Source: Ideonella dechloratans
GTDB taxonomy: Bacteria; Pseudomonadota; Gammaproteobacteria; Burkholderiales; Burkholderiaceae_C
Length of the DNA stretch: 64,000 nt
Direction: 5' to 3'
Assembly (NCBI RefSeq): GCF_021049305.1
Contig: NZ_CP088081.1
Location: 1,178,001 to 1,242,000, forward strand
The translations under genes and the position numbers were made by a program. Every line of letters begins with the position of its first letter. The first letter of the stretch is position 1. Positions 9,848 through 18,448 of this stretch are shown here, in pieces. The notes beneath the pieces are model-generated. The model ran no database searches, had not been told where the DNA came from, and saw only the letters and a list, made by a program, of their open reading frames with translations.

Positions 9848-11107
9848 TCAGCCCTTCACCGGCTTCAAGATCACCAGGGCGCGGCGCAGGCTGGCCGCGC
9901 TGGGCTTGTCCACGAACACGCAGCGCTTGCCGGTGCGTTTGCAGTGGTCCTTCACCCGCCAGTAGGCGTCGTGGCTGATGCAGCCGGTCTGGCAGATCAC
10001 CAGGTCGGCCGCGGCCAGCGTGCTGTCCAGGCGGGCGATGTGGTCCTGCTCGCCGCCATCGTGGTGCATGAAGCGGGCGCCCACCTCCTCGATCAGTCGG
10101 CGGTAGGCCGGCACGCTGGCCGGGCGCCCGCCCACGCACAGCACGGCCCGCTCGCCCAGTACCTCGCCGGTGGCCGGCGCCTGCGGGCCGGGGGCGTCCT
10201 GGGGCTCGACGCTGGGAGTCTGATCGTCCGGCGGCTCGGTCTGGGTCTGGCGCAGGCGCTCCATTTCCAGGGTCTGCTGGGTGCGCAGCAGCGCGCGCTC
10301 CAGGTCCTGGATGCGTCCCAGCTGCCGGGCCAGTTGCTCGTTCAGGGCCTGACGGCCGCGCAGATCGGGGATGCTGGCCTCCAGGGCGGCCAGGTCTTCG
10401 CGCAGGCAGGCCACCAGCGTGTCCCGACCGACCAGGGCGGCCCGGGCCAGCACCAGCTCGGACTGCGTGCGCTCGAGCTTCTGCGCCTGCTCGCGGGCCT
10501 GCCGCGTGCATCGCTCCTGCACGCGGGCCAGCTCATTGGCCAGCACCCGGTTCTCGTCGAGCAGGCTGTCCAGGCGGGCCAGGTCGGCGCGGTTGGCTGC
10601 GCCGGCCTGGTGCTGCAGCAGATGGATGTCCTGCAGCACGCGTTCCTCCAGCAGCGCGTCGCAGCGCGAATGCGTCAGCGTGGCCCACAGGGCGCCCGGC
10701 ACGCTGTCGCCCTGGCGCTGCTGCTGCCACCACCCGGCAAGGGCCTCGGTGGTCTTGAGCTTGAGGCTCTGGCGCACGGTCAGCAGGTAGCGCCGGTCCA
10801 GCTCCTTCTGCACGGCCTCGGCCATGGGGTTGCGTTGCCGGCAGTCGCTGTTCACGCCGCAGTGCAGCTCGTAGTCCGTGGCCAGGGCCTGGCCGCCCAG
10901 CACCTTGTCGGCCAGGCGCCGCACCACGGGCAGGGGCAGGCACACGCCGATCACCGGGCAGTGGGCATGGGCCCCCAACTCCCAGATGCGTCGGCGCCGC
11001 GAGCCCAGCCGCTCGGGGATCAGCGGCGTGGCCGGGCGGCAGCAGGCATCGCCATCCGGGCCGGGGCCGGCGACCGGGCTCAGTGGACGGGGGGACAGGA
11101 GGTTCAT
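9848..11107 (-). CDS. DUF2325 protein, last gene of a hemP operon
   Basis: A 419-aa protein of unknown function. The C-terminal 95 residues form a DUF2325 domain: CVGGRPASVPAYRRL, HHDGGEQ, and the paired cysteine segments ICQTGCISHDAYW and GKRCVFVDKPS. A charged coiled-coil of about 130 residues precedes it. The N-terminal third has several Cys/His motifs (ELGAHAHCPVIGVCLP, ELHCGVNSDCR, LTHSRCD, DIHLLQHQ) that could bind metal or heme; that is inference. A GGAG site precedes the ATG. It sits 10 bases after the HemS-like gene and probably belongs to the Fur-controlled hemP transcript. Confidence 0.75.
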   Translation of the reverse strand: MNLLSPRPLSPVAGPGPDGDACCRPATPLIPERLGSRRRRIWELGAHAHCPVIGVCLPLPVVRRLADKVLGGQALATDYELHCGVNSDCRQRNPMAEAVQKELDRRYLLTVRQSLKLKTTEALAGWWQQQRQGDSVPGALWATLTHSRCDALLEERVLQDIHLLQHQAGAANRADLARLDSLLDENRVLANELARVQERCTRQAREQAQKLERTQSELVLARAALVGRDTLVACLREDLAALEASIPDLRGRQALNEQLARQLGRIQDLERALLRTQQTLEMERLRQTQTEPPDDQTPSVEPQDAPGPQAPATGEVLGERAVLCVGGRPASVPAYRRLIEEVGARFMHHDGGEQDHIARLDSTLAAADLVICQTGCISHDAYWRVKDHCKRTGKRCVFVDKPSAASLRRALVILKPVKG

Positions 11108-11117
11108 CGCGGTCTCC

Positions 11118-12020
11118 TCAGGCGTGCAGATCGGCCACCAGGCGCTGCCAGCAGCAGCGTTGGGCCGGGGTGTCGATCGGGTGCAGGGTCAGCAGGGGGC
11201 GCCCCTGGCGGTCGGTGCATTCCAGCCAGGTGCGCACGCCGCCTGGCGTGGTGTCGTTGCGCAGCAGGATGTCGCCGATCGCCGGGTCTTCCCAGCTCAG
11301 CTGCTTCTGGCCGCAGACGGTTCGTGCGAGCTGCCGTCCCTGCGCCTGGACCGGGGGGCGCCAGGCCCCTGTGAGGCTCAGCTGCGCGGGCGAGCCCGCG
11401 GAGCGAACCGTCAGCGACAGGCCTTGCAGGTGGGCGGCGTGCAGCACATCGGCCAGCAGCAGGTCTTCCATCACCTTGGCGCCTTGCCGGCCGTGCGGGC
11501 TCAGTTCGGTGGCTGGGGCAGGGGGCGGGAGGGTCTTGAACTGGGGCCTCAGGCAGGGGTCACCCCAGCGGGCCAGCAGGCGTGCCAGCCGGTCCGGGTC
11601 GGCATCCAGGGGCCATTGGACGGTCAGCAGGGGCAGGCCTTTGACATCGAAGAGGGCCAGGCGGTGCTGGCGGTGTCCCGAAGGGGCCGGGGTCTGCACC
11701 ACATAGGCCCAGCCCCAGGCCTCGATGCCGGCATCGAGCGCCATGCCTTCGGCCCGCAGCGTGCCGGGGCGCTCTGGCGCGACAGTGGCCTCGCCCAGGT
11801 AGCTCAGGCCGCTGCGACCCAGGCCGACCTGCCAGCTCAGCGGGCCCTGCAGGCTGAGGGCACGCAACAGGGAGCCCCAGTGCGGCAGCAGCCGCCACAC
11901 CCTCAGGCCCTCGCCCGCGGGCCAGGCGCCCACCTGCAGGTCCAGGGCCAGAGGGTTCCAGGCGGAAGGGTTCACCGCGTGGGATGGAGGGGACGAACAC
12001 CGTTCGGCGACGTTCAGCAT
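11118..12020 (-). CDS. Degenerate HemS/ChuX-like hemin-utilisation protein
   Basis: A 300-aa protein weakly similar to the two-repeat HemS/HmuS heme-handling fold. Each half ends with a segment like the HemS pattern SLQFFDxxGxAVHKV: HRLALFDVKGLPLLTV in the first half, and TWLECTDRQGRPLLTL followed by WQRLVADL in the second. Several strongly conserved HemS positions, including the usual heme-ligand region, are not recognisable, so it may have lost heme degradation or changed role. It lies between hemP and the DUF2325 gene, which supports an iron/heme role. A GGAG-type ribosome binding site precedes the ATG. Confidence 0.55.
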   Translation of the reverse strand: MLNVAERCSSPPSHAVNPSAWNPLALDLQVGAWPAGEGLRVWRLLPHWGSLLRALSLQGPLSWQVGLGRSGLSYLGEATVAPERPGTLRAEGMALDAGIEAWGWAYVVQTPAPSGHRQHRLALFDVKGLPLLTVQWPLDADPDRLARLLARWGDPCLRPQFKTLPPPAPATELSPHGRQGAKVMEDLLLADVLHAAHLQGLSLTVRSAGSPAQLSLTGAWRPPVQAQGRQLARTVCGQKQLSWEDPAIGDILLRNDTTPGGVRTWLECTDRQGRPLLTLHPIDTPAQRCCWQRLVADLHA

Positions 12021-12186
12021 GGCAGCTCCTCAGGCGAAGAAGCGCACGGGCTGGCAGTGGGCTGGCGGTGTGCGTGAAGCGAGACGGGCGCTGAACTCAG
12101 ACCCGTTCGCACGGACGGCAGACAGAAAAGGGGGCGAGTCGAGGGGGGCTGGGAATGGGGGGATGTGGCCGGTCAGCGGCGCGCCA
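12021..12186. other. Intergenic stretch between hemP and the HemS-like gene
   Basis: This 166-base GC-rich gap lies within the presumed hemP operon. I see no reading frame with coding character, no U-tailed hairpin and no clear promoter in it. Confidence 0.5.
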
Positions 12187-12390
12187 TCACTTGGTCAGGA
12201 TCAGCTTGCCCAGGGCCGTGAGCCGGAGTCGATACACCTGGTCGCCATGGTGGATCTCCGCCTGCTCGGCCTGGCCCAGCAGGGTGCGGCTGTCCCACTG
12301 GGGGCAGGTGCTGGAGGCCGGACGGGGTGCCGCGCATGCCTCGTCCGGGGCTGGTGTTGGGAGAGGGGGGGGTGGCATGCGAGAGGACAT
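12187..12390 (-). CDS. hemP: Hemin uptake protein HemP
   Basis: A 67-aa HemP-family protein. The C-terminal half carries the family core: SRTLLGQAEQ, then a hydrophilic turn and VYRLRLTALGKLILTK up to the last residue. The N-terminal 30 residues are a Pro/Ala-rich variable tail. In related bacteria HemP is a small iron-regulated factor needed for heme or siderophore receptor expression. ATG at 12390 is taken; ATG at 12378 is an alternative. A perfect palindromic Fur box lies 11 bases upstream of the start. Confidence 0.85.
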   Translation of the reverse strand: MSSRMPPPPLPTPAPDEACAAPRPASSTCPQWDSRTLLGQAEQAEIHHGDQVYRLRLTALGKLILTK

Positions 12391-12401
12391 GGAAGCATCG
12401 T

Positions 12402-12420
12402 AATGCGAATGATTCGCATT
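12402..12420. promoter_or_regulatory. Fur box (perfect 9-1-9 palindrome) controlling hemP
   Basis: AATGCGAAT-G-ATTCGCATT is a perfect inverted repeat and a good match to Fur operator half-sites. It sits in the hemP/TonB-receptor divergent region, close to the hemP start, in an unusually AT-rich patch. Confidence 0.8.
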
Positions 12421-12471
12421 GAATAATAAACCATGCCGATCATGTGGGCATAGGGTGTGTACCGGGTTGTT

Positions 12472-12490
12472 GTTGCAACTGATTCTCATT
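12472..12490. promoter_or_regulatory. Second, weaker Fur-box-like site facing the TonB receptor
   Basis: ATTCTCATT at 12482-12490 matches the hemP half-site (ATTCGCATT) at eight of nine positions. The left half, 12472-12480, is poor. It is about 115 bases before the receptor start, where an operator for that gene could sit. Confidence 0.45.
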
Positions 12491-12605
12491 AACATGCGCG
12501 AGTTCCCCAGCCAGCCAAAGCCAGCCCGGGTGGTCGTTTGGTGTCGGCAGGGGTGGGTCATGTCCTGGACCACCGTGTCGGCGCGTGTTGTTCCAGCCAT
12601 TTCCC

Positions 12606-14756
12606 ATGCAAACACGTTCACGCTTCGCCCGCTCTGCGCCTGTCCCCGTGGCGCTGGCCATCGCCTTGCAATTCGGCCCGCCCGTGGCCCGTGCCCAGTC
12701 GGCAGCCGTGCCGGCTTCGGCCGCCAGCGCCCCGGTGGCCACCGACACCACCCTGCCCACCGTGACGGTCACCGGCGAGGCGCAGGGGCCGGATGCCCCG
12801 GCCGGCCGCCGACGCAGCGATTCCGCCCTGGGTCTGGACCTGTCGGTGCGCGAGACGCCTCAGTCGATCTCCGTCATCACCCGCAACCAGCTGGATGACT
12901 TCCATCTCAGCAACGTGAACGCAGCCCTGGCCAGCGCCACCGGCATCAACGTGGAGAAGGTGGAGACCGACCGCACCTACTACACGGCCCGCGGCTTCGA
13001 CATCACGAACTTCCAGCTCGATGGCGTGGGGCTGCCCATGACCTTCGGGCTGCAGAACGGCGACCTGGACACCGCGATGTTCGAGCGCATCGATGTGATC
13101 CACGGGGCGGCCGGTCTGCTGACTGCCACCGGCAATCCGTCGGCGACGGTGAACTTCGTGCGCAAGCGCCCCACCGCGGCCTTCCAGGCCAGCGTCGGGC
13201 TGACCGCAGGTTCCTGGAACGATGTGCGTCTGGACGCCGATGTCTCCACCCCGCTGACGGCCGATGGTCGTGTGCGCGGCCGCGTGGTGGTGGCCGGCGA
13301 GGACAGCGACTCCTACCTGGACCGCTATCACCTCCGCAAGGGGGTGGCCTATGGCGTGGTGGAGGCCGATATCGGACCCAGCACGCTGTTGACGGCGGGC
13401 TTCTCACGCCAGAACAACCGGCCCACCGGCGTGATGTGGGGGGCGCTGCCGCTGAACTACACCGATGGCAGCCGGACGAATTACGCCCGCTCCACCAGCA
13501 CCTCCCCGGACTGGACCTACTGGAACACCGACACCTCGATCGGCTTTCTGACGCTGAACCACCAGTTCGACAATGGCTGGACGGCTCAGCTGCAGGCCAC
13601 CCACAAGGATGACCAGCAGCGGGGGCGCATGGTCTATGTCTACGGCACGCCGGACAGGAGCACCGGCGACGGACTCTCGATCTGGCCGTCCACCTACACC
13701 GATGTGGCCAGTCAGAACCTGGTGGATGCGCGCGCGCACGGCGCTTTCGAGCTGTTCGGTCGCCAGCACCAGCTCATCGTGGGCGCCCTGGCCGCCCGGG
13801 CCGGCACGCGCGAGCAGTCCTACAACGGCGACACGCTGGGCGCTGCTCTGCCGGAGGACCTGGCCACCTGGGATGGCAGCCTGACCATTCCTTCCTTCGA
13901 CAGCGACGGTGGCAGCAGCCGCATCGTGGACAAGCAGCGCAGCGTCTACCTGGCGGCGCACTGGCGCCTGCGGGACGACCTCGCCCTGATCACCGGCCTG
14001 AACCACACCGAGGCCGAATCGACCGGTGAGAGCTACGGCGCCTCCAGCGCGCGCAAGAACAGCCGTCTGAGTCCCCATGTGGGCGCGATGTGGGACCTCA
14101 GCCCGCGGGTGTCGGCCTATGCCTCGCACACGGCGCTGTTCACGCCCCAGTCTCAGCAGGACGCGCAACGGCAGCGCCTGGCGCCGGCCACCGGCACCAG
14201 CGACGAGCTGGGGCTGAAGACCGATGGGCTGGACAAGCGGCTGATGGCCACGGTGGCGGTCTTCCGCTCCCGCCAGCAGAACCTGGCGTCCTACGTGGGC
14301 GTGGACAGCCAGGGCAACTCCATCTACCAGGGCGCTGACTTCAAGTCCCAGGGCGTCGAGCTTGAGTTGATGGGCGAGCTGCTGCCCGGTTGGTCGGTCA
14401 ATGCCGGCTACACCCAACTGGCCATCCATGACGAGGCAGGCGAGCCCGCGCGCCGCTTCACGCCGCGCCAGCGCCTGCAGTTCAACACCACCTGGCAGGT
14501 GGCGCAGTTGCCGGGCCTGAAGCTGGGGGCCCAGCTCAACTGGCGCTCGTCGATCCACAGCGACGATGTGGACGCGGGCGAGCCCGGCCTGCTGCTGGTG
14601 GACCTGATGGCCCGCTACCAGCTCAGCAGGCAATGGTCGGTGAGCGCGCAGGTCAACAACCTGACCGATCGGAAGTATCTGACCAGCCTGTACTGGACCC
14701 AGAGCTACTACGCGGCGCCCCGCAACTACAGCGTGTCGCTGAACTGGACCTATTGA
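12606..14756 (+). CDS. TonB-dependent ferric siderophore receptor (FhuE/FpvA type)
   Basis: A 716-aa outer-membrane receptor for a ferric siderophore. A signal peptide ends near VARAQSA. The plug domain follows, with SVRETPQSISVITRNQL, ALASATGINVEK, YYTARGFDI, the IDVIHGAAGLL segment and NPSATVNFVRKRP. A 22-strand barrel fills the rest and the C terminus is the aromatic strand SVSLNWTY. The plug most resembles hydroxamate and coprogen receptors (FhuE), but the ligand is unproved. ATG 12606 is preferred over GTG 12585 because it starts directly at the signal peptide. PepSY and bfr genes follow. Confidence 0.92.
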   Translation: MQTRSRFARSAPVPVALAIALQFGPPVARAQSAAVPASAASAPVATDTTLPTVTVTGEAQGPDAPAGRRRSDSALGLDLSVRETPQSISVITRNQLDDFHLSNVNAALASATGINVEKVETDRTYYTARGFDITNFQLDGVGLPMTFGLQNGDLDTAMFERIDVIHGAAGLLTATGNPSATVNFVRKRPTAAFQASVGLTAGSWNDVRLDADVSTPLTADGRVRGRVVVAGEDSDSYLDRYHLRKGVAYGVVEADIGPSTLLTAGFSRQNNRPTGVMWGALPLNYTDGSRTNYARSTSTSPDWTYWNTDTSIGFLTLNHQFDNGWTAQLQATHKDDQQRGRMVYVYGTPDRSTGDGLSIWPSTYTDVASQNLVDARAHGAFELFGRQHQLIVGALAARAGTREQSYNGDTLGAALPEDLATWDGSLTIPSFDSDGGSSRIVDKQRSVYLAAHWRLRDDLALITGLNHTEAESTGESYGASSARKNSRLSPHVGAMWDLSPRVSAYASHTALFTPQSQQDAQRQRLAPATGTSDELGLKTDGLDKRLMATVAVFRSRQQNLASYVGVDSQGNSIYQGADFKSQGVELELMGELLPGWSVNAGYTQLAIHDEAGEPARRFTPRQRLQFNTTWQVAQLPGLKLGAQLNWRSSIHSDDVDAGEPGLLLVDLMARYQLSRQWSVSAQVNNLTDRKYLTSLYWTQSYYAAPRNYSVSLNWTY

Positions 14757-14775
14757 TCGGGCGGGGAAACAAGCC

Positions 14776-16035
14776 ATGCGTGCCCTGTTCGTGCGTCTGC
14801 ACCGCTGGTTCGGCCTGACGGCGGCCGTGTTCCTGTTCGTGGCGGGGGCCACCGGCGCCGTCATTTCCTGGGACCACGAGCTCGACGCCTGGCTCAACCC
14901 GCAGCTCTTCGAGGCCCGCAGCACCGGCTCGCCCCTGCCCGTGGCGGAGCTGGTGCGGCGGGCCGAAGCCGCCGACCCGCGGGCCTGGGTGCGCTACCAC
15001 GCGCTGGCGGTGGAGCCGGGCCACACCTTCCTGGTGTACATGGAACCCCGGGTGGACCCGTCCACCGGACAGCCCTACGCCCTGGACTACAACCAGGTGG
15101 CGCTGGATCCGGTGACCGGCCAGGTGCAGGCCCGCCGGCTCTGGGGCGCCATCTCCCTGTCGCGGGAGAACCTGCTGCCCTTCCTCTACAAGCTGCACTA
15201 CTCGATGCACCTGCCGGAGCGCGGTGGCGTCGAATGGGGTGTGTGGCTGATGGGCCTGATCGCGCTGGCCTGGGTGCTGGACACGCTGATCGCGCTGTGG
15301 ATCTCCTTCCCCCATCTGCCGCAATGGCGTCGTTCCTTCGCTTTCCGCTGGTCCGCCGGCGGCCATCGGCGGGTCTTCGACCTGCACCGCTCCGGCGGCG
15401 TCTGGCTGTTCGCCCTGGTGCTGATGCTGGCCGTGACCTCGGTGGCGATGAACCTCAACACCCAGGTCATGCGGCCGGTGGTGTCCTGGTTCTCCGCGCT
15501 CAGTCCTTCTCCCTTTGCCAGCCGCACGCCGCTGGCGCCGGCCCAGGCCAGCGAGCCGGCGGTGGACCGCTGGACGGTGATCGCCCGGGCCGAGGCCGAG
15601 GCACGACACCGCGGCTGGACGGACCCACCGGGCGCGGTCTTCCTGGCCAAGGACTACGGGGTGTGGGGCGTGGGTTTCTTCCCGCCCGGCCTGGACCATG
15701 GTGACGGTGGCCTGGGCAATCCCTGGCTGTACTTCGACGCCCAGACCGGTGCGCCAGCCGGGGCGGACATCCCGGGCACCGGCAGCGCCGGCGACATCTT
15801 CCTGCAGAGCATGTTCCCGCTGCATTCGGGCCGCATCCTGGGGCTGCCGGGGCGGGTGCTCATCTCGGCCATGGGCCTGATGGTCGCGATGCTCAGTGTC
15901 ACCGGGGTGCTGATCTGGGCCCGCAAGCGGCGGGCGCGCCGGCAGGCGGAGCCGACGCGGGGGCCGGCCCCGCTCGCCAGCCGACCCCGACTTGCGCAGA
16001 ATGGGGCCCTTCCACGCCGCAGGAGAACGCCATGA
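14776..16035 (+). CDS. PepSY-associated transmembrane protein (PiuB-like)
   Basis: A 419-aa inner-membrane protein of the PepSY_TM family, often placed next to siderophore receptors and thought to reduce or release iron from ferric siderophores. The order is one N-terminal span ([19 protein letters not shown]), a periplasmic PepSY region, and spans near [21 protein letters not shown] and [20 protein letters not shown] second periplasmic region and a final span ([17 protein letters not shown]) follow, with a basic tail. It starts 19 bases after the receptor and its last 4 bases overlap bfr, so translation is probably coupled. Confidence 0.88.
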   Translation: MRALFVRLHRWFGLTAAVFLFVAGATGAVISWDHELDAWLNPQLFEARSTGSPLPVAELVRRAEAADPRAWVRYHALAVEPGHTFLVYMEPRVDPSTGQPYALDYNQVALDPVTGQVQARRLWGAISLSRENLLPFLYKLHYSMHLPERGGVEWGVWLMGLIALAWVLDTLIALWISFPHLPQWRRSFAFRWSAGGHRRVFDLHRSGGVWLFALVLMLAVTSVAMNLNTQVMRPVVSWFSALSPSPFASRTPLAPAQASEPAVDRWTVIARAEAEARHRGWTDPPGAVFLAKDYGVWGVGFFPPGLDHGDGGLGNPWLYFDAQTGAPAGADIPGTGSAGDIFLQSMFPLHSGRILGLPGRVLISAMGLMVAMLSVTGVLIWARKRRARRQAEPTRGPAPLASRPRLAQNGALPRRRRTP

Positions 16036-16514
16036 AGGGCGATGCCAAGGTCATCGAGTACCTCAATGCCCAGCTCAAGAACGAGCTGACCGCCATCAAC
16101 CAGTACTTCCTGCATGCCCGCATGCTGAAGAACTGGGGCCTGATGCGGCTGGCCAAGCACGAGTACGAGGAATCGATCGAGGAGATGAAGCACGCCGACA
16201 AGCTGATCGAACGTGTGCTGATGCTCGAAGGCCTGCCCAACCTGCAGGACCTGGGCAAGCTCTACATCGGCGAGAACGCGGTCGAGGTGCTGCACTGCGA
16301 CCTGAAGATCGAGATGCAGTCGCACCCGCTGCTCAAGGACGCGATCGCCCACTGCGAGAGCGTGCGCGACTTCGTCTCGCGCGACATCCTGCTGGAGATC
16401 CTGGACGACACCGAGGACCACATCGACCACCTGGAGACCGAGATCGGTCTGGTGGCCCAGGTGGGCGAGCAGAACTGGCTGCAGACCCAGATCGGCGAGG
16501 GCGGGGCCTCCTGA
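16032..16514 (+). CDS. bfr: Bacterioferritin
   Basis: A 160-aa iron-storage protein that forms a 24-mer shell. Ferroxidase residues are visible: E18 in [13 protein letters not shown]51 and H54 in EEMKHADK, and a later glutamate pair in the fourth helix ([13 protein letters not shown]). M52, the axial heme ligand of bacterioferritins, is present. The ATGA overlap with the PepSY gene links iron uptake and storage in one transcript. Confidence 0.96.
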   Translation: MKGDAKVIEYLNAQLKNELTAINQYFLHARMLKNWGLMRLAKHEYEESIEEMKHADKLIERVLMLEGLPNLQDLGKLYIGENAVEVLHCDLKIEMQSHPLLKDAIAHCESVRDFVSRDILLEILDDTEDHIDHLETEIGLVAQVGEQNWLQTQIGEGGAS

Positions 16515-16568
16515 GCCTGCCGGGTCGGCCCGGGTGGGTCGGCCCAAGCCCCCAACTTCCGTATGGGA

Positions 16569-16587
16569 GTTGAGAAGTATTCGCATT
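16569..16587. promoter_or_regulatory. Fur-box-like site before bfd
   Basis: ATTCGCATT at 16579-16587 is identical to one half of the perfect hemP Fur box. The left half (16569-16577) matches at five of nine positions. It is about 45 bases before the bfd start, in a locally AT-richer gap. Confidence 0.55.
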
Positions 16588-16632
16588 TGCAATATGCTGG
16601 GCGCACTGTCCCATCCCAATCCGTGTGCGCCC

Positions 16633-16854
16633 ATGATCGTCTGCCTCTGCAACCGCGTCAGCGACCGTGACATCCGCCATGCCGTCCAAGTGGAGGGCGT
16701 GCGCGACTTCGAGCAACTCAAGGACTGGACGCAGGCCGCCTCCTGCTGCGGCTGCTGCCACGATTGCGCGCGCGAGGTCTTCGAGGAGGCCTGCGCCGCG
16801 GCTCCGGCGAACGAGTCCTCGGTGGCGCCCGTCATCCTGATGGCCCGGGCCTGA
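16633..16854 (+). CDS. bfd: Bacterioferritin-associated ferredoxin
   Basis: A 73-aa [2Fe-2S] protein that reduces bacterioferritin core iron so it can be released. The ligand pattern C4-x-C6 (VCLCNRVSD) and C38/C41 (SCCGCCHDC) is intact. ATG 16633 gives the family N terminus MIVCLCN. It lies after bfr but behind its own AT-rich, Fur-box-like promoter, consistent with expression under iron starvation. Confidence 0.95.
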   Translation: MIVCLCNRVSDRDIRHAVQVEGVRDFEQLKDWTQAASCCGCCHDCAREVFEEACAAAPANESSVAPVILMARA

Positions 16855-16870
16855 GCACCGGGCCATCGCC

Positions 16871-17518
16871 TCAGGCCTGCACCAGCAGGCCTTTGCGTTC
16901 GATGAACTGCACCACCTGATCCAGACCCTCCCGGGTCTTCAGGTTGGTCATCACGAAGGGCCGGTTGGGGCGCATGCGCCGCGTGTCGGCCTCCATCACG
17001 GCCAGATCGGCGCCCACATGCGGCGCCAGGTCGGTCTTGTTGATCACGAAGAGGTCGCTCTTGGTGATGCCCGGGCCGCCCTTGCGGGGGATCTTCTCGC
17101 CCGCGGCCACGTCGATCACGTAGATCGTCAGGTCCGACAGTTCGGGGCTGAAGGTGGCGGCCAGGTTGTCACCCCCGGACTCGATGAAGACGATGTCGGC
17201 GTCCGGGTACTTGTCGAGCATGCGGTCCACCGCCTCCAGATTGATGGAGGCGTCCTCGCGGATGGCCGTGTGGGGGCAGCCGCCCGTTTCCACGCCCATG
17301 ATGCGCTCGGGCTCCAGCGCCCCGGCCACGGTCAGCAGACGCTGGTCTTCCTTGGTGTAGATGTCGTTGGTCACCACCACCAGGTCCCAGCGCTCGCGCA
17401 TCGTTTTGCACAGCATTTCCACCAGGGTGGTCTTGCCCGAACCCACCGGTCCACCCACGCCCACACGCAGCGGGGGCAGGGGTTTGGTACGGCGGGCGGG
17501 TGGCGTGGTCATGGTCAT
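16871..17518 (-). CDS. ureG: Urease accessory GTPase UreG
   Basis: UreG hydrolyses GTP to drive nickel delivery into urease. The 215-aa protein has the P-loop [11 protein letters not shown], the invariant metal site [21 protein letters not shown] and the guanine motif [13 protein letters not shown] 17518 is used; ATG 17512 is also possible, and the open frame further upstream has no urease similarity. It is on the same strand as the other urease genes but about 5.4 kb from ureF. Confidence 0.95.
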   Translation of the reverse strand: MTMTTPPARRTKPLPPLRVGVGGPVGSGKTTLVEMLCKTMRERWDLVVVTNDIYTKEDQRLLTVAGALEPERIMGVETGGCPHTAIREDASINLEAVDRMLDKYPDADIVFIESGGDNLAATFSPELSDLTIYVIDVAAGEKIPRKGGPGITKSDLFVINKTDLAPHVGADLAVMEADTRRMRPNRPFVMTNLKTREGLDQVVQFIERKGLLVQA

Positions 17519-17894
17519 CGTGTCGGCTCGGCAAAGTGGTTCGGCAAAACTGCCCGACATGATGGCATGCACGTGGCGTGCCGGCCCCGGGGGCCCCCAG
17601 GGCGGTTCCGGGCGCACGATGGTTGCGGTCCCGTCGGTCATGTGTCGATGGACTTCACATCTCGAATTCTTTTGGAAATAAATATCGGCGAGCGTGAAGA
17701 AATATGTCGAGCTTGTCATGTGTTTTGAACTCATGGCAACCTCATCGACATATTTCTTGATTCTTGCTGGCCATGTCGAAAGGGTAATTCACGAGGGTGG
17801 ATAAATAGGGTTCATCGGGGGTTTATCGACCCAAACCACCCGGGGTCGTATTCCTACGATGACGACACCTTCAACTGAACCCATGGAGCCTCTC
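17519..17894. other. AT-rich intergenic region with an inverted repeat
   Basis: A 376-base gene-free stretch between divergent ureG and the amphipathic repeat protein. The first 130 bases are GC-rich; from about 17640 to 17830 it is markedly AT-rich for this genome. It holds the 14-bp inverted repeat listed separately and several extra ATGTCGA-like words (near 17641, 17704, 17774). TAATTC (17785) and ATAAAT (17801) are loose -10 candidates for the rightward gene. Confidence 0.6.
17697..17758. repeat. Perfect 14-bp inverted repeat with 34-base spacer
   Basis: AAGAAATATGTCGA (17697-17710) and TCGACATATTTCTT (17745-17758) are exact reverse complements. With no T-run following and a position about 140 bases before a start codon, it looks more like a paired operator or looped regulatory site than a terminator. 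Confidence 0.75.
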
Positions 17895-18413
17895 ATGGAC
17901 AGCATCAGCTCTACCTCGTACGCCAACCGCCCCGGCACCTACGAGCTCAATGCCAAGGAATTCGGTCCCGTCGTGGCCAATACCATCGGGGTGGCTCAAA
18001 CCGTGGGCAAAACGGTGGGCAATGCCGCAAGCGCCACGGTGTCCTTCAGCGACAAGGCGCTCAGTGCGCTGGGAAAGGATATTTCCGATGCAGCCAACGG
18101 CGTTGAGAATTTCTTCAGCGAGGCGGGGAGTTATCTCGAGAACGCCGGAAACAGCGTGATTCACACCGCGGAGAAAGCGGTGAATTACGTCGAGGACGCC
18201 GCCAGCACGGTGAAGAACACAGTGAATTCGGCGGCCGACTCCGTGGTCCATGCCGTGGAGTCGGGCGTCGATGCCGTGGAATCGGGGGTCGATGGCGTGG
18301 AGTCGGTCCTGGGCAAGGTCAGCGACGGGGTGGCCTCGGCGGCCCAGTCGGTCGGCAGCTATGTAGGGCTGGGCGTGGCCTCGGCCACCAATGCCCTGAA
18401 GTCCCTGGCCTGA
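17895..18413 (+). CDS. Amphipathic helical repeat protein, function unknown
   Basis: A 172-aa protein I do not recognise (184 aa if started at 17859). It has no signal peptide, cysteine or catalytic motif. From about residue 30 it is a long series of Ala/Val/Ser/Asn-rich amphipathic segments (KTVGNAASATVS, AEKAVNYVEDAAS, TVKNTVNSAADS), like LEA, apolipoprotein or gas-vesicle-associated helices. Two exact-in-frame 7-residue units (AVESGVD, GVESVLG type) occur near the C terminus. Base and codon use is less GC-rich than in neighbours, suggesting transfer or special expression. ATG 17895 is chosen because GGAG lies just upstream; 17859 lacks one. Confidence 0.6.
   Translation: MDSISSTSYANRPGTYELNAKEFGPVVANTIGVAQTVGKTVGNAASATVSFSDKALSALGKDISDAANGVENFFSEAGSYLENAGNSVIHTAEKAVNYVEDAASTVKNTVNSAADSVVHAVESGVDAVESGVDGVESVLGKVSDGVASAAQSVGSYVGLGVASATNALKSLA
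18252..18308 (+). repeat. 21-base in-frame tandem repeat
   Basis: Units starting at 18252 and 18273 (GCCGTGGAGTCGGGCGTCGAT and a copy with two changes) plus a partial third from 18294 encode 7-residue repeats of the amphipathic protein. Copy number could vary by slippage. Confidence 0.7.
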
Positions 18414-18448
18414 ATCCCCCCGAGTCACCCGTCTGCAAGGAGACCCCC

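Noticed and set aside
12419..12605. Short frames in the hemP/TonB-receptor gap
   Set aside because: They cover the Fur-box and promoter zone and show no coding character.
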